A stretch of DNA of 38,587 nucleotides. Source: Succinivibrionaceae bacterium WG-1 (GTDB lineage Bacteria; Pseudomonadota; Gammaproteobacteria; Enterobacterales; Succinivibrionaceae). The translations under genes were made by a program, and so were the position numbers. Shown here piece after piece: positions 7,790-16,771 of the stretch. Location: the NCBI GenBank assembly GCA_000222855.1, contig GL995195.1:65635-104221 (forward strand), given 5' to 3'. Under the pieces are notes generated by a model that worked only from the letters and a program-made list of their open reading frames with translations, was not told where the DNA came from and searched no databases. The first letter of the stretch is position 1. Each line of letters starts with the position of its first letter.

Positions 7790-8857
7790 TTACTCCTTTA
7801 AAGGTAGAATAATAGAAAATACAGTATGATTCTTTTCAGAAGTGCATTCTATTTTCCCGTTGTGTTGATCAATAATATTTTGAGCAATTGATAAACCAAG
7901 ACCAATTCCTCCTGTTCTTCTTGAAACCATAGGATAAAAAACAGTATCAAGTATTTCTGGAGGTATTCCTGGGCCGTTATCTATGATTTGAATTACTACC
8001 GCAACCTTAACTCTGTGACCATTGATTGTAGTTTGCATTCTTGATCTTGTTCTGATAGTAATAATACCAGGTTGGCAATTATGTTCTTTTAATACTTGTG
8101 CTGCATTGCATGTGATATTTAATATTGCCTGTTCTATTTGTTCGGATGATAGTAAAAGTTCAGGAATTGAAGGATCATAATCTCTGATAATATTAATGTT
8201 AGAAGGTAGATCCATTGTTACTAATTTGCGAACTTTTTCTATAATGTAATGAATATTACAATATGTTCTTGGTAATGCTTTTTGAGGGCCTAGTAATCTA
8301 TCAACTAAAGCTTTTAATCTATCAGCTTGTTCTATAATAACTGTAGTATATTCTTTTACTTCTTCATGGCTATTTTTGAATAGACGTTCTAGTAACTGTG
8401 CCGCTCCTCTTAATCCTCCTAAAGGATTTTTGATTTCATGGGCAAGATTTCTTACTAATTGTTGAGCTGCTATTTGTTGAGCATGTTGCAAACTTTCTTG
8501 GTTTAATTTTTTTTGTTGATCGTTCTTTCTTATTTCTAGCAAGATATAAGATTTTTCTTGAATTATAGCAGGTGTTACTATTACTTCACCTTCTATGGCA
8601 CAACCTTCCGCAACAAATGTAACTTCGTAATCTGTATAGCCAAGATCTTTGCTACGAGAATGTTTGATTCGTTCTAAATCAAGGGAGATAACTTCGAAGG
8701 CTTGAGTAAGAGTTTTGCCGATAAATTTACGGGCACTTATATTAAAAAGCTGTTCTGCTGCATTATTAGCATAATGAATGACAAGAGAGGTATCTATAAA
8801 AAAAATTGCTGTTGCAATATTTTCAAGTATTTCATTTGCATTGTTATCATTAGTCAT
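7790..8857 (-). CDS. glnL: Nitrogen sensor histidine kinase NtrB (NRII)
   Basis: Cytoplasmic kinase/phosphatase that controls NtrC in response to PII. The 355-aa product (E. coli 349) has an N-terminal PAS domain (IATAIFFIDTSLVIHYANNAAEQLF), the phosphorylated His140 in NLAHEIKNPLGGLRGA, and a GHKL ATPase domain with N box ITCNAAQVL, G1 box DNGPGIPPEI and G2 box GGIGLGLSIA. There are no membrane segments, as expected. The ATG at 8857 follows AAAGG at a usual distance. A long perfect hairpin lies 23 bp upstream of the start, between the DUF4124 gene and glnL. glnG follows after 3 bp. Confidence 0.97.
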   Translation of the reverse strand: MTNDNNANEILENIATAIFFIDTSLVIHYANNAAEQLFNISARKFIGKTLTQAFEVISLDLERIKHSRSKDLGYTDYEVTFVAEGCAIEGEVIVTPAIIQEKSYILLEIRKNDQQKKLNQESLQHAQQIAAQQLVRNLAHEIKNPLGGLRGAAQLLERLFKNSHEEVKEYTTVIIEQADRLKALVDRLLGPQKALPRTYCNIHYIIEKVRKLVTMDLPSNINIIRDYDPSIPELLLSSEQIEQAILNITCNAAQVLKEHNCQPGIITIRTRSRMQTTINGHRVKVAVVIQIIDNGPGIPPEILDTVFYPMVSRRTGGIGLGLSIAQNIIDQHNGKIECTSEKNHTVFSIILPLKE

Positions 8858-8880
8858 TTACTTTGCCTTTGTGGTGCAAA

Positions 8881-8916
8881 GCCCTATAATGGTGCAACAA
8901 AGCACCATTATAGGGC
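8881..8916 (-). repeat. Perfect 15-bp stem-loop in front of glnL
   Basis: GCCCTATAATGGTGC (8881-8895) and its exact inverse (8902-8916) flank a 6-nt loop, 20 nt past the DUF4124 stop and 23 nt before the glnL ATG. No U-run follows it on the minus strand, so it is not a typical terminator. The loop (TTTGTT on the minus strand) is complementary over 5-6 nt to ACAAAG, which overlaps the glnL Shine-Dalgarno region. It carries TGGTGC/GCACCA units like NtrC half-sites, but facing the wrong way round. Confidence 0.85.
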
Positions 8917-8936
8917 TAATCACAAAAAAGTAAGAC

Positions 8937-9538
8937 CTATTTGTGATTTTTTGCGTGCGGATTATGTGGGTTTAGGATTGAATTTCTCAAAACATTAAAT
9001 TTTATTGGAGATGATGCAATTATTTTGCCATTTTTATTGATCATTTTGGCAGTCATAATATGTTCACCAGCAGGTACTGCTCGTAAAGAAACTCTATTTG
9101 AATTAAATGTTGAACCAAATAATGAATTATCTAGAAATATTTTTATAGAATAATCATTTCTAGGGATAGGATTTATATTTAAAGTAACATTTATAGTGCC
9201 ATCGTTAGCTCTAATTGTTTCACCATTAGATGGAGATAAAATACCTATTGAATAATTAATATCAGCTTGAGAATTTGCATTAATAGAAACTGCTTGAGGA
9301 GTATATTTGGATGTATTGTAATTTACTTTAGGTTTAGCTCCTGTGCCATTTAAAGAACCTGTTCCTGATACGTTTAATGTTTCTGCTTTTTTACTTTTGG
9401 CGATTTTTTATCATCTCCGTAGTGGGTAATACCATCTTCATCAACCCATTTATAAACGCTGTCAGCATACGCATAGCTCATGCAAGCCATAATAGAAATT
9501 GTTGCTGCTGAAATTATTTTTAAAAGAGATTTATTCAT
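8937..9538 (-). CDS. Exported DUF4124 domain protein (frame broken in an A-run)
   Basis: Starts at an ATG at 9538 with AAGGTG upstream. The first 28 or so residues form a signal peptide (MNKSLLKIISAATISIMAC.. SYAYA), followed by DSVYKWVDEDGITHYGDDKK, the hallmark of DUF4124. That frame stops soon after. The next frame continues without a stop to 8937, ending ..LNPHNPHAKNHK, and contains a beta-rich, Ig-like region (INYSIGILSPSNGETIRANDGTINVTLNI). One extra A in the A6 run at 9387-9392 or at 9403-9408 joins the two as a 200-aa protein. From memory, a DUF4124 gene between glnA and glnL is common in Vibrio, Shewanella and relatives. Its function is unknown; the location suggests nitrogen-responsive expression. 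Confidence 0.75.
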
Positions 9539-9874
9539 TTTGCACCTTCATTATTGTGAATATGAATTTTGGATATAATGACGTTTTTTACATTATTTTG
9601 AATGTTATTAAAACTATTTATGTATTGTTACTTTCTACGGAAGTTACCTTATAAATTTAACATATTTTTTTATATTTTATCGATATTTCATAATAAAAAC
9701 TTATTTTTGATGAGTTTTACAATTTTCATCGTTTTTTTTTGATAATGATACATTCAACAAGATTTATCAAATATAAAAAATTCTGAATAAAAATGAGATG
9801 AATATAAAAATAAAAAGCAGTCAAAATTACTTTTGACTGCTTTCTTGTTTTAGTTATTTATTTATAAAAATATC
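9539..9874. other. Intergenic stretch between glnA and the DUF4124 gene
   Basis: A 336-bp AT-rich gap. It holds the glnA terminator at its right end and the AAGGTG ribosome-binding site of the DUF4124 gene at its left end. The remaining roughly 250 bp should contain a promoter for the DUF4124-glnL-glnG genes. I see only AT-rich candidates and no convincing -35/-10 pair or NtrC site. Confidence 0.6.
9814..9843 (-). terminator. Rho-independent terminator after glnA
   Basis: A 13-bp perfect stem (AAAGCAGTCAAAA and its inverse) with a TTAC loop, 32 bp past the glnA stop. TTTTTATTTTTA follows on the minus strand. It should uncouple high-level glnA transcription from the downstream DUF4124-glnL-glnG genes. 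Confidence 0.9.
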
Positions 9875-11284
9875 TTATAAAGAATAATATAATTCGAATT
9901 CTGCAGGATGTGGAGTCATGCGAACTTTATCCACTTCTTTTTGCTTCAATTCAATGAATGCATCAATATATTCCTTAGAGAATACGCCACCAGCTAATAA
10001 GAATTCATTATCAGCCTTTAATGATGCTAGAGCTTCTTCAAGAGAACCACAAACTTGTGGAATTAAAGCTTCTTCTTCTGGTGGTAAATCGTATAGGTTC
10101 TTATCCATAGCTTCACCTGGATCAATGTGATTTAAGATACCATCGATACCAGCTAAAAGCATTGCAGAGAATGCTAAGTATGGGTTTGCTGTACAATCTG
10201 GGAATCTAACTTCAATTCTTACAGCCTTTGGAGAAGATACTGCAGGAATACGAATAGAAGCAGAACGGTTCTTAGCTGAGTAAGCTAACATTACAGGAGC
10301 TTCGTAGCCAGGAACTAAACGCTTGTATGAGTTTGTTGATGGGTTTGTGAAAGCATTTAATGCTTTAGCATGCTTCTTTATACCACCAATGTACCATAAA
10401 GCTAATTGAGAAAGACCACCGTATAAGTCGCCAGAGAATAAATTCTTACCATCTTTACCTAAAGATTGGTGTACGTGCATACCTGAACCATTATCACCCA
10501 TGATTGGTTTTGGCATGAATGTTACTGTCTTACCGTGTTGATCTGCAACATTCCATAATACATACTTTTCAAGAATAACTTCATCAGCTTTCTTTGTTAA
10601 AGTATTGAACTTAGTAGCAATTTCGTTTTGACCGCAAGTTGCAACTTCGTGGTGATGAGCTTCGATTTCCATGCCTAATTCTTCAAGAACAGTACACATA
10701 GCTGAACGTAAATCTTGAGAAGAATCTACTGGAGGAACTGGGAAGTAACCGCCTTTAACTGCTGGACGGTGACCCATGTTACCATCTTCGTATTCTGTAG
10801 AGCTATTCCAAGCTGCTTCAACGTCGTCAATTTCAACCATTGAGCCTTTCATTTGGCAACCAAAACGTACGTCATCAAAAATGAAGAATTCTGGTTCTGG
10901 TCCAAATAATGCGTAGTCAGCAATACCAGTTGATTTTAAGTATGCTTCTGCTCTTTTTGCAATAGAACGAGGGTCTCTGTCATATCCTTGCATTGTTGAA
11001 CTTTCTAAAATATCACAACGAATCATTACTGTAGGATAAGCATAGAAAGGGTCTAATTTTGCAGTTTCAGGATCTGGCATAAGAATCATGTCAGAATCGT
11101 TAATACCTTTCCAACCTGCGATTGATGAACCGTCGAACATTTTACCATCAGTAAAGAAGTCTTCATCTATACATGAAACAGGGATAGAAATGTGTTGTTC
11201 TTTACCTTTTGTATCAGTAAAACGAAGGTCCACAAACTTGGCTTCGCTTTCCTTGATTAGATCCATTACATTCTGTATTGACAT
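9875..11284 (-). CDS. glnA: Glutamine synthetase type I
   Basis: Makes glutamine from glutamate, ammonia and ATP; forms a dodecamer. At 469 aa it equals the E. coli length. Visible signatures: the beta-grasp region [24 protein letters not shown] with metal ligands, the ATP-site motif [34 protein letters not shown], and the adenylylation site NLYDLPPEE (Tyr at about residue 398). The adenylylation site and the lack of a GSI-alpha pattern mark it as the GSI-beta form controlled by GlnE. It is preceded by a sigma-54 promoter and two NtrC-like sites, and followed by a strong terminator. Divergent typA next door matches the E. coli arrangement. Confidence 0.98.
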   Translation of the reverse strand: MSIQNVMDLIKESEAKFVDLRFTDTKGKEQHISIPVSCIDEDFFTDGKMFDGSSIAGWKGINDSDMILMPDPETAKLDPFYAYPTVMIRCDILESSTMQGYDRDPRSIAKRAEAYLKSTGIADYALFGPEPEFFIFDDVRFGCQMKGSMVEIDDVEAAWNSSTEYEDGNMGHRPAVKGGYFPVPPVDSSQDLRSAMCTVLEELGMEIEAHHHEVATCGQNEIATKFNTLTKKADEVILEKYVLWNVADQHGKTVTFMPKPIMGDNGSGMHVHQSLGKDGKNLFSGDLYGGLSQLALWYIGGIKKHAKALNAFTNPSTNSYKRLVPGYEAPVMLAYSAKNRSASIRIPAVSSPKAVRIEVRFPDCTANPYLAFSAMLLAGIDGILNHIDPGEAMDKNLYDLPPEEEALIPQVCGSLEEALASLKADNEFLLAGGVFSKEYIDAFIELKQKEVDKVRMTPHPAEFELYYSL

Positions 11285-11292
11285 ATTAAAAA

Positions 11293-11306
11293 ATCCTCCG
11301 AAGGAT
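11293..11306 (-). promoter_or_regulatory. Hairpin enclosing the glnA Shine-Dalgarno
   Basis: On the minus strand ATCCT-TCGG-AGGAT can fold as a 5-bp stem. GGAGGA, the glnA ribosome-binding site about 10 nt before the ATG, falls in the loop and 3' arm. The stem is short, so any effect on translation is speculative. Confidence 0.4.
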
Positions 11307-11343
11307 GTATCAAATAAAATTATTCGTCTGCTGGATTAACAAA

Positions 11344-11360
11344 TGCGATTTTTATGCCAA
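11344..11360 (-). promoter_or_regulatory. Sigma-54 (RpoN) promoter of glnA
   Basis: The minus strand reads TTGGCATAAAAATCGCA. The invariant GG (-24) and GC (-12) are separated by exactly 10 bp, as the sigma-54 consensus TGGCAC-N5-TTGC requires. Predicted transcription start is near 11334, giving a leader of about 50 nt. NtrC-like sites lie roughly 105 and 146 bp further upstream. Confidence 0.8.
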
Positions 11361-11430
11361 CAAAATTATTTATTTATTGCTCCATTTTGGGTTGTTTATG
11401 AGATTTTTTTCAAAATATGCATACATTTGG

Positions 11431-11447
11431 AGCACTAATTTTGTGCA
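11431..11447. promoter_or_regulatory. NtrC-binding site, proximal
   Basis: AGCACTAATTTTGTGCA has the NtrC dyad GCAC-N7-GTGC exactly (E. coli sites follow TGCAC-N7-GTGCA). Its centre is about 105 bp upstream of the predicted sigma-54 start of glnA, almost the same place as E. coli site 2 at about -108. Confidence 0.75.
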
Positions 11448-11471
11448 AATAATATTTTTGTTTAAAAATAG

Positions 11472-11488
11472 TGCAAGTATACTGTACA
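11472..11488. promoter_or_regulatory. Degenerate NtrC-like site, distal
   Basis: TGCAAGTATACTGTACA keeps the GC-A / GTAC-A symmetry with an N7 core but departs from GCAC/GTGC by one or two bases per half. It lies 41 bp from the proximal site, close to four helical turns, which would allow cooperative binding. Confidence 0.4.
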
Positions 11489-11728
11489 TACTTTTCTTTT
11501 TCTACACTGAAAGCTACAAATAGTAAAAATTATTTTATTTATGAGTGATTTTGTATATTTTTTGGCTCGATATGGAATTTGTTATGTGGAACTTTTACGA
11601 AAATGTAACTGTTTAAATTTTACTCAATTATAAAAAATTAATAATTATTATATTTTTTTAAAATGTGCTATGAAGATCACATGTAAAAATGTAAAATATG
11701 CACGTCATTTTTTTTATAGGGGTTTTTC

Positions 11729-13567
11729 ATGTTAGAGAATCTACGTAACATTGCCATTATTGCTCACGTTGACCATGGCAAAACAACTTTAGTTGATAAA
11801 TTATTACGCCAATCAGGTACATTAGATCGTTCTACCGCAGGTGAAGAACGTGTAATGGACTCTAATGATATAGAAAAAGAACGTGGTATTACAATATTAG
11901 CAAAAAATACAGCTATTCAATGGAATGGCTATCGTATTAATATCGTAGATACTCCAGGCCACGCTGACTTTGGTGGTGAAGTTGAACGTGTTATGAGTAT
12001 GGTGGATTCTGTATTACTTTTAGTTGATGCAGTAGATGGTCCAATGCCACAAACTCGTTTCGTTACTCAAAAAGCTTTTAAACAAGGCTTAAAGCCAATT
12101 GTTGTAATTAACAAAATAGACCGCCCAGGTGCAAGACCAAATTGGGTTATCGATCAAGTGTTTGACTTATTTGATAACTTAGGTGCAACAGATGAACAAT
12201 TAGATTTCCCAATCATCTATACATCAGCTTTAAATGGTTATGCTACTTTAGATCCTGATACTCCTACAGATAATATGAATGCTTTATTTGAAGCGATCAT
12301 TAAATATGTAGAACCTCCAAAGGCAGATCCTGATGGCGATTTCCAAATGCAAATTTCGCAATTGGATTACTCTTCTTATGTTGGCGTTATTGGTGTTGGT
12401 CGTATAACTCGCGGTAGTGTTAAGACTAATATGCCTGTTACTATTGTTAGTCCAGATGGTTCTACTCGTAATGGTAAGGTTGGCCAAGTATTAGGTTATT
12501 TAGGTTTAAATCGTTCAGAAGTTGCAGAAGCAAAAGCTGGTGACATTGTTGCAATAACAGGTTTAGGCGAATTAAAGATTTCTGATACAGTATGCGCAAG
12601 TTCTAATGTTGAGGCTTTACCTCCATTAACAGTTGACGAACCTACTGTAACTATGACTTTCCAAGTTAATACTTCTCCATTTGCTGGTAAAGAAGGTAAA
12701 TTCATCACTTCTCGTAATATCTTAGAAAGATTACAAAGTGAATTAACTCATAATGTAGCTTTAAGAGTTGAACCTACTAATGATCCTGATAAATTCAAAG
12801 TTTCAGGAAGAGGTGAATTACATCTTTCTATCCTTATTGAAAATATGAGACGTGAAGGTTATGAATTAGCAGTTTCTCGTCCAGAAGTTATTGTAAAAGT
12901 TGTTGATGGTCAAAAGTTAGAACCTATGGAAAATCTAACAATTGATATTGAAGAACAACACCAAGGTTCTGTAATGGAACAATTAGGTACAAGAAAGGCT
13001 GAACTAAAAGATATGGTTCCAGATGGCAAGGGTCGTGTAAGAATCGACTATATCATTCCTTCTCGTGGCTTAATTGGTTTCCAAACAGAATTTATGACAT
13101 TAACATCTGGTACAGGTTTAATGTATCATACATTCGATAGTTATGGTGAATGGAAGGGCGGTGTTATTGGCCAACGTAAGAATGGTGTAATGATTTCAAA
13201 TTCTACAGGTAAGGCTTTAGGATACGCAATTTGGTATCTTCAAGATAGAGGTAGAATGTTTATTGAACATGCTCAAGAAATTTACGAAGGTCAAATCGTT
13301 GGTATTCATAACAGAGATAACGATTTAACAGTAAATGCTTTACGTGCTAAGAAACTTACCAACGTACGTGCTTCTGGTACAGACGAAGCTATTGTTTTAG
13401 TTCCTGCTATTAAGTTCTCTCTTGAACAAGCTCTAGAATTTATTAACAACGACGAATTAGTTGAAGTTACTCCAAAGAGCATTCGTTTAAGAAAGAAACT
13501 TTTAACAGAACTTGAACGTGTGAGAGCATTCCGTGAAGTTGGTGGTTTAAGAGATCAAGAAGCTTAA
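11729..13567 (+). CDS. typA: Translational GTPase TypA/BipA
   Basis: Ribosome-binding GTPase related to EF-G and LepA, involved in 50S assembly at low temperature and stress adaptation. The 612-aa product (E. coli 607) has G1 AHVDHGKTT (residues 12-20), switch I ERGITI, G3 DTPGHADF and G4 NKIDRPGA, then a beta-barrel, EF-G III/V-like domains ([20 protein letters not shown]) and the characteristic C-terminal domain ([29 protein letters not shown]). AGGGG lies 6 nt before the ATG. It is divergent from glnA, as in E. coli, and convergent with yihY across a shared terminator. Codon use looks more GC-tolerant than the neighbours, typical of a well-expressed gene. Confidence 0.98.
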   Translation: MLENLRNIAIIAHVDHGKTTLVDKLLRQSGTLDRSTAGEERVMDSNDIEKERGITILAKNTAIQWNGYRINIVDTPGHADFGGEVERVMSMVDSVLLLVDAVDGPMPQTRFVTQKAFKQGLKPIVVINKIDRPGARPNWVIDQVFDLFDNLGATDEQLDFPIIYTSALNGYATLDPDTPTDNMNALFEAIIKYVEPPKADPDGDFQMQISQLDYSSYVGVIGVGRITRGSVKTNMPVTIVSPDGSTRNGKVGQVLGYLGLNRSEVAEAKAGDIVAITGLGELKISDTVCASSNVEALPPLTVDEPTVTMTFQVNTSPFAGKEGKFITSRNILERLQSELTHNVALRVEPTNDPDKFKVSGRGELHLSILIENMRREGYELAVSRPEVIVKVVDGQKLEPMENLTIDIEEQHQGSVMEQLGTRKAELKDMVPDGKGRVRIDYIIPSRGLIGFQTEFMTLTSGTGLMYHTFDSYGEWKGGVIGQRKNGVMISNSTGKALGYAIWYLQDRGRMFIEHAQEIYEGQIVGIHNRDNDLTVNALRAKKLTNVRASGTDEAIVLVPAIKFSLEQALEFINNDELVEVTPKSIRLRKKLLTELERVRAFREVGGLRDQEA

Positions 13568-13603
13568 TTCTACTCTTACAACATAATCACATAATTATGA
13601 AAA

Positions 13604-13637
13604 ACAGGCTTAGACGAAAATCTAAGCCTGTTTTTTT
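13604..13637 (+). terminator. Bidirectional terminator between typA and yihY
   Basis: An 11-bp perfect stem (ACAGGCTTAGA and its inverse) with a CGAAAA loop, followed by a T-run on the plus strand. A-rich sequence on its left serves the opposite direction. It lies 37 bp past the typA stop and 40 bp past the yihY stop. Confidence 0.9.
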
Positions 13638-13676
13638 GTATAGATTGTAAACTTTTGTTTAATTGATATGATGATT

Positions 13677-14570
13677 TTAGGAATCAGAAGCTTTTGATTG
13701 ATTTTCTATAGCTTCATTGTTATTTTCTTTTGCTTTTTTATAGCAATCTAAACATGCAGATATTTCTGCCCCTAAAAGTACAATATACCAATTAACGTAA
13801 GTCCAAACCATGAGAACAGGAAGGGCGGCAACAGCTCCGTAAATAACAGCATAGTTCGAGAAATTTGTAATATAAAAAGTAAAAGCTCTTCTTAATATTT
13901 CTTGTAATAATGCTGCCACAAAAGCGCCTACTATAGCATGCTTAAAATTAACTTTAGTGGTTGGTACGCACATATAAACAATGAAAAGGATTATAAATAT
14001 AAAACCCATTGGCAAGATATTGAATAATATCTCTGTTATAGAACTAAAATGACTATTAACTATTTTGGCAGCAGCCATAGATGAAGTTATTGCAATACTT
14101 GCACCTAAGAGTATAGGACCTAGGGTTAATACAGTCCAATAAATTGAAAAAGTTGTTATACGAGTTCTTTTTTCTTTAGTATGCCAAATTTTATTTAATG
14201 TTATATCGATTCTACGTATTAAAGCTAAAGAAATAACAACTAAACTTGCTAAGCCTAGAGCAGTTGTTTTACTTGCATTTTTAATAAAGGTATCTAGATT
14301 TTCGTCTACCATCTCGCCTAATTGTGGCATCATATTATTCATAATAAAATGCATCATTTGATTTCTCATTTCTTGGAAGGCTGGAAATAGAGAAAAAACA
14401 CTAAGTAATACCGCAAGAACAGGTATTAGTGACATTAGTGTAGTATATGAAAGCGAAGAGCTAAGAACATCAATACAGTCATCTTGTATTCTTTTAGATA
14501 AAAATCTAATAAATCCTAACTTATTATATATGTAAGAGTATATGTTTTTTATTTTATTGATAATGCTCAT
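13677..14570 (-). CDS. yihY: YihY/BrkB (UPF0761) family inner-membrane protein
   Basis: A 297-aa polytopic membrane protein once mislabelled RNase BN; its function is not established. Family features: the amphipathic start followed by CIDVLSSSLSYTTLMSLIPVLAVLLSVFSLFPAF, then SLALIRRIDITLNKIWHTK, and four or so further hydrophobic segments, with NFSNYAVIYGAVAALPVLMVWTYVNWYIVLLGAEISA near the end. Total length matches E. coli YihY (290). The cytoplasmic tail is hydrophilic. It lies 41 bp after the AsmA-like gene on the same strand, and I see no clear ribosome-binding site before its ATG. It ends convergent with typA. Confidence 0.9.
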   Translation of the reverse strand: MSIINKIKNIYSYIYNKLGFIRFLSKRIQDDCIDVLSSSLSYTTLMSLIPVLAVLLSVFSLFPAFQEMRNQMMHFIMNNMMPQLGEMVDENLDTFIKNASKTTALGLASLVVISLALIRRIDITLNKIWHTKEKRTRITTFSIYWTVLTLGPILLGASIAITSSMAAAKIVNSHFSSITEILFNILPMGFIFIILFIVYMCVPTTKVNFKHAIVGAFVAALLQEILRRAFTFYITNFSNYAVIYGAVAALPVLMVWTYVNWYIVLLGAEISACLDCYKKAKENNNEAIENQSKASDS

Positions 14571-14611
14571 GCAGTGACTACTTGTATTGGTTGTTTAGAG
14601 TTTTTACTTGG

Positions 14612-16771
14612 TTATTTAATAATGCATTTATTAACTTTGGTAGTTAAATCATATTCTAAGTTTGATATGATTTTTGAATATGCTTGATTTTTATATGTTA
14701 TAGAATCTTCTTTGCATATACTTTGTATTTCATCAAAATATTTCATATTTATGGAAAAATTGTCACTTTTTAGAATGTCATTAAGGTTAATTTGAGGTTC
14801 ATTATTGGCTGATTGACTCTCAACATCTATGATAAAAGGTCCCTTAATGGCTTCTCCTTTTAGATTTATTTTTATAATGTTATCTGATTCTTTATTGTTT
14901 TCTTCTGTTTTTGTATGATTTATTGATATTTTTAAGTTAGAAATTTCATCAATAGCAGGAGCATTGTTACTAGAATATGAGCTTTTATTAAAAATATCAT
15001 AAAAGTCCTGAATATCTTCAGATTGCTCTATTTTATTAAAAATTTCATGAACATTTATTCCTTCTAAATTTGTGTTTTTAGAAGAAATTTCATGACTGGT
15101 AATAGAATATGCTTTTGTAAAGTTAGGTGTTAGAAAATAAGAAAAATCTTCTTCATTAGGAATACTAATATTGCCAATTATTTTAAAATCATGATTACCA
15201 TAAATATCAAATAAAATAGGTTCTTGGTGTTTGCTCCATTTTATGTCTTGACCTGTGATTTCAAAGTTGTAATATTTTTCAGAACTATTATCTTGTTTTT
15301 GATTAAGAGATTTTAAAATATTTTGATAATTATATTGTTTTGCTTGGGCTAAAAAATTGATTTTAGAGTTGTTATCATATGTTAATTCCCCTACAAAAAT
15401 ACCATTTTCAGAATCAATATGAGTTGTTAAGATTGGATTATTATAGATTGCTTTATTGAAACTAATAGTCCCCTGATTTATTGATAAATTATCAAGTTTT
15501 AATGAATGGTTATAAGGATAGTTTTGTATAAATAAATCTTTAATATCGATATTTGATTTATGAGTGAAAAAACTTAAATTTTCTAAATCACTTAAAATAT
15601 TGCAATTATTACATTGAAAGTGTTTTATTTTGGTTGTTGAGTTGAGATTTTTTAAAGTTTCTATTAACTGAGATGTAATATTAAATTCTAAGTTGTTGAT
15701 GGAAATATCTTCGATATCTAATACAGGAATTGTATTATTTTCTTCTTGTGATGAAATATAGCTAGCTGTAATGGTGATTGGAGCTTCATCTATAAATCCA
15801 GATAGTTTTATGCCGTGTTTCTTGTTCGCTTCAATTATGCCATTTACGATTGTAGTAATGCCAAAGTTTATTTCTCCAAATTTTCCTTGGATTCTTTTTT
15901 CAGAGATTGTGCCACTAAAATCATTGATTTTAGATAGCAATTGATGCCAATCATTTGCTTTTATATTGGTATTATTAGCTTGAATCTCATTAAAAATTAA
16001 TTTCCAATCAGGAACATTCCAGTTTTCTAGATAAGAGATATCTTGATTAAATAATTTTAAATTTTTAGCTGTAATTTCTTTATCTTTATAGTTAATATAT
16101 CCATCTAGTGTGATTGAGCCTTTATTCAAGTGTATTTCGCTTTTAAAAGGACATTTAAATATTGAACAGTTATTGTCTTGATTGACATTTATACTTGATA
16201 TAATTTGCTCATTAAACTTTAGATTTTCAATTTTTAAATCTGTTATTTTAGTTAAATATTTCTCATAATTATTATTTTGAAATATTGCTTCATTGGCATT
16301 TTCCAAATTGTGAGCTTTAAAAGTAATTTTTAGTTGTTCTTTAGTCAGTAAGTTTTTTATCCATAGATTTCTAATATTATCTACTTGTTCTATCCAGTTA
16401 TTACTAAAATATTTAGCCTTAAAATCATCTGTATCTGTAGTGATTTGAGGTTCGATGATATCTAAATCATTTATTTCAAATTTTTGAAATTTATTGGTTA
16501 TAAGTGATTCTTTATTGATATCCAAATAAAGTTCTTCAACTTTAATATCATTGGTAGCTAATTTATAAAGAGATATTGTTGTAGGATATAATAAATTATA
16601 TTGAATTTTTTCAATGGAAACTGGAGTGTTTAATTTATCAGAAAGCCATATTTCTAAAGGTTTTTTTATGAATGGTCCACGGACAAATAGGAAGGCTATT
16701 GCGATTAAGCAAATTGTAATTTTTATAGTACAAAAGCATATTCTTATTAAAATATTATTAGCTTTCTGCAA
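14612..16771 (-). CDS. Large AsmA-like envelope protein
   Basis: A 719-aa protein with one N-terminal membrane anchor (about residues 10-30, FCTIKITICLIAIAFLFV) and a long, hydrophilic, beta-rich periplasmic part. The segment after the anchor, KKPLEIWLSDKLNTPVSIEKIQYNLL, then LYKLATNDIKVEELYLDIN, has the layout of AsmA/YicH-type proteins (a basis set followed by repeated strands). That superfamily is linked to lipid transport between the membranes; the role of this member is unknown. Very rich in Asn, Ile, Lys and Ser, as expected from the AT bias. Its ATG lies 14 nt inside the 3' end of recG, so translation is probably coupled. Family assignment is by pattern only. Confidence 0.65.
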   Translation of the reverse strand: MQKANNILIRICFCTIKITICLIAIAFLFVRGPFIKKPLEIWLSDKLNTPVSIEKIQYNLLYPTTISLYKLATNDIKVEELYLDINKESLITNKFQKFEINDLDIIEPQITTDTDDFKAKYFSNNWIEQVDNIRNLWIKNLLTKEQLKITFKAHNLENANEAIFQNNNYEKYLTKITDLKIENLKFNEQIISSINVNQDNNCSIFKCPFKSEIHLNKGSITLDGYINYKDKEITAKNLKLFNQDISYLENWNVPDWKLIFNEIQANNTNIKANDWHQLLSKINDFSGTISEKRIQGKFGEINFGITTIVNGIIEANKKHGIKLSGFIDEAPITITASYISSQEENNTIPVLDIEDISINNLEFNITSQLIETLKNLNSTTKIKHFQCNNCNILSDLENLSFFTHKSNIDIKDLFIQNYPYNHSLKLDNLSINQGTISFNKAIYNNPILTTHIDSENGIFVGELTYDNNSKINFLAQAKQYNYQNILKSLNQKQDNSSEKYYNFEITGQDIKWSKHQEPILFDIYGNHDFKIIGNISIPNEEDFSYFLTPNFTKAYSITSHEISSKNTNLEGINVHEIFNKIEQSEDIQDFYDIFNKSSYSSNNAPAIDEISNLKISINHTKTEENNKESDNIIKINLKGEAIKGPFIIDVESQSANNEPQINLNDILKSDNFSINMKYFDEIQSICKEDSITYKNQAYSKIISNLEYDLTTKVNKCIIK

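Larger units (their letters stand above)
11285..11728. other. Divergent glnA-typA control region
   Basis: A 444-bp AT-rich region between two divergent genes. On the glnA side it holds a short hairpin over the ribosome-binding site, a sigma-54 promoter and two NtrC-like sites (listed separately). On the typA side I see the AGGGG ribosome-binding site (11718-11722) and a TGTAAAAT sequence at about 11688-11695 that may be a -10, but no convincing -35. Confidence 0.7.

Noticed and set aside
8881-8916. Standard NtrC site in the hairpin before glnL
   Set aside because: The half-sites run GGTGC..GCACC, the reverse of the GCAC-N7-GTGC arrangement NtrC binds.
8702-8998. Plus-strand 98-codon frame over the glnL start and the hairpin
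   Set aside because: It lies antisense to glnL and the DUF4124 gene, has no family features or ribosome-binding site, and its composition is that of a shadow frame.
11305-11523. Plus-strand 72-codon frame in the glnA-typA gap
   Set aside because: Phe/Tyr-rich low-complexity translation of AT-rich control DNA, overlapping the sigma-54 promoter and NtrC sites.
11660-11686. CRP-like site upstream of typA (TGTGC .. TCACA)
   Set aside because: The half-sites are separated by 8 bp instead of the 6 bp that CRP requires, and the left half is imperfect.
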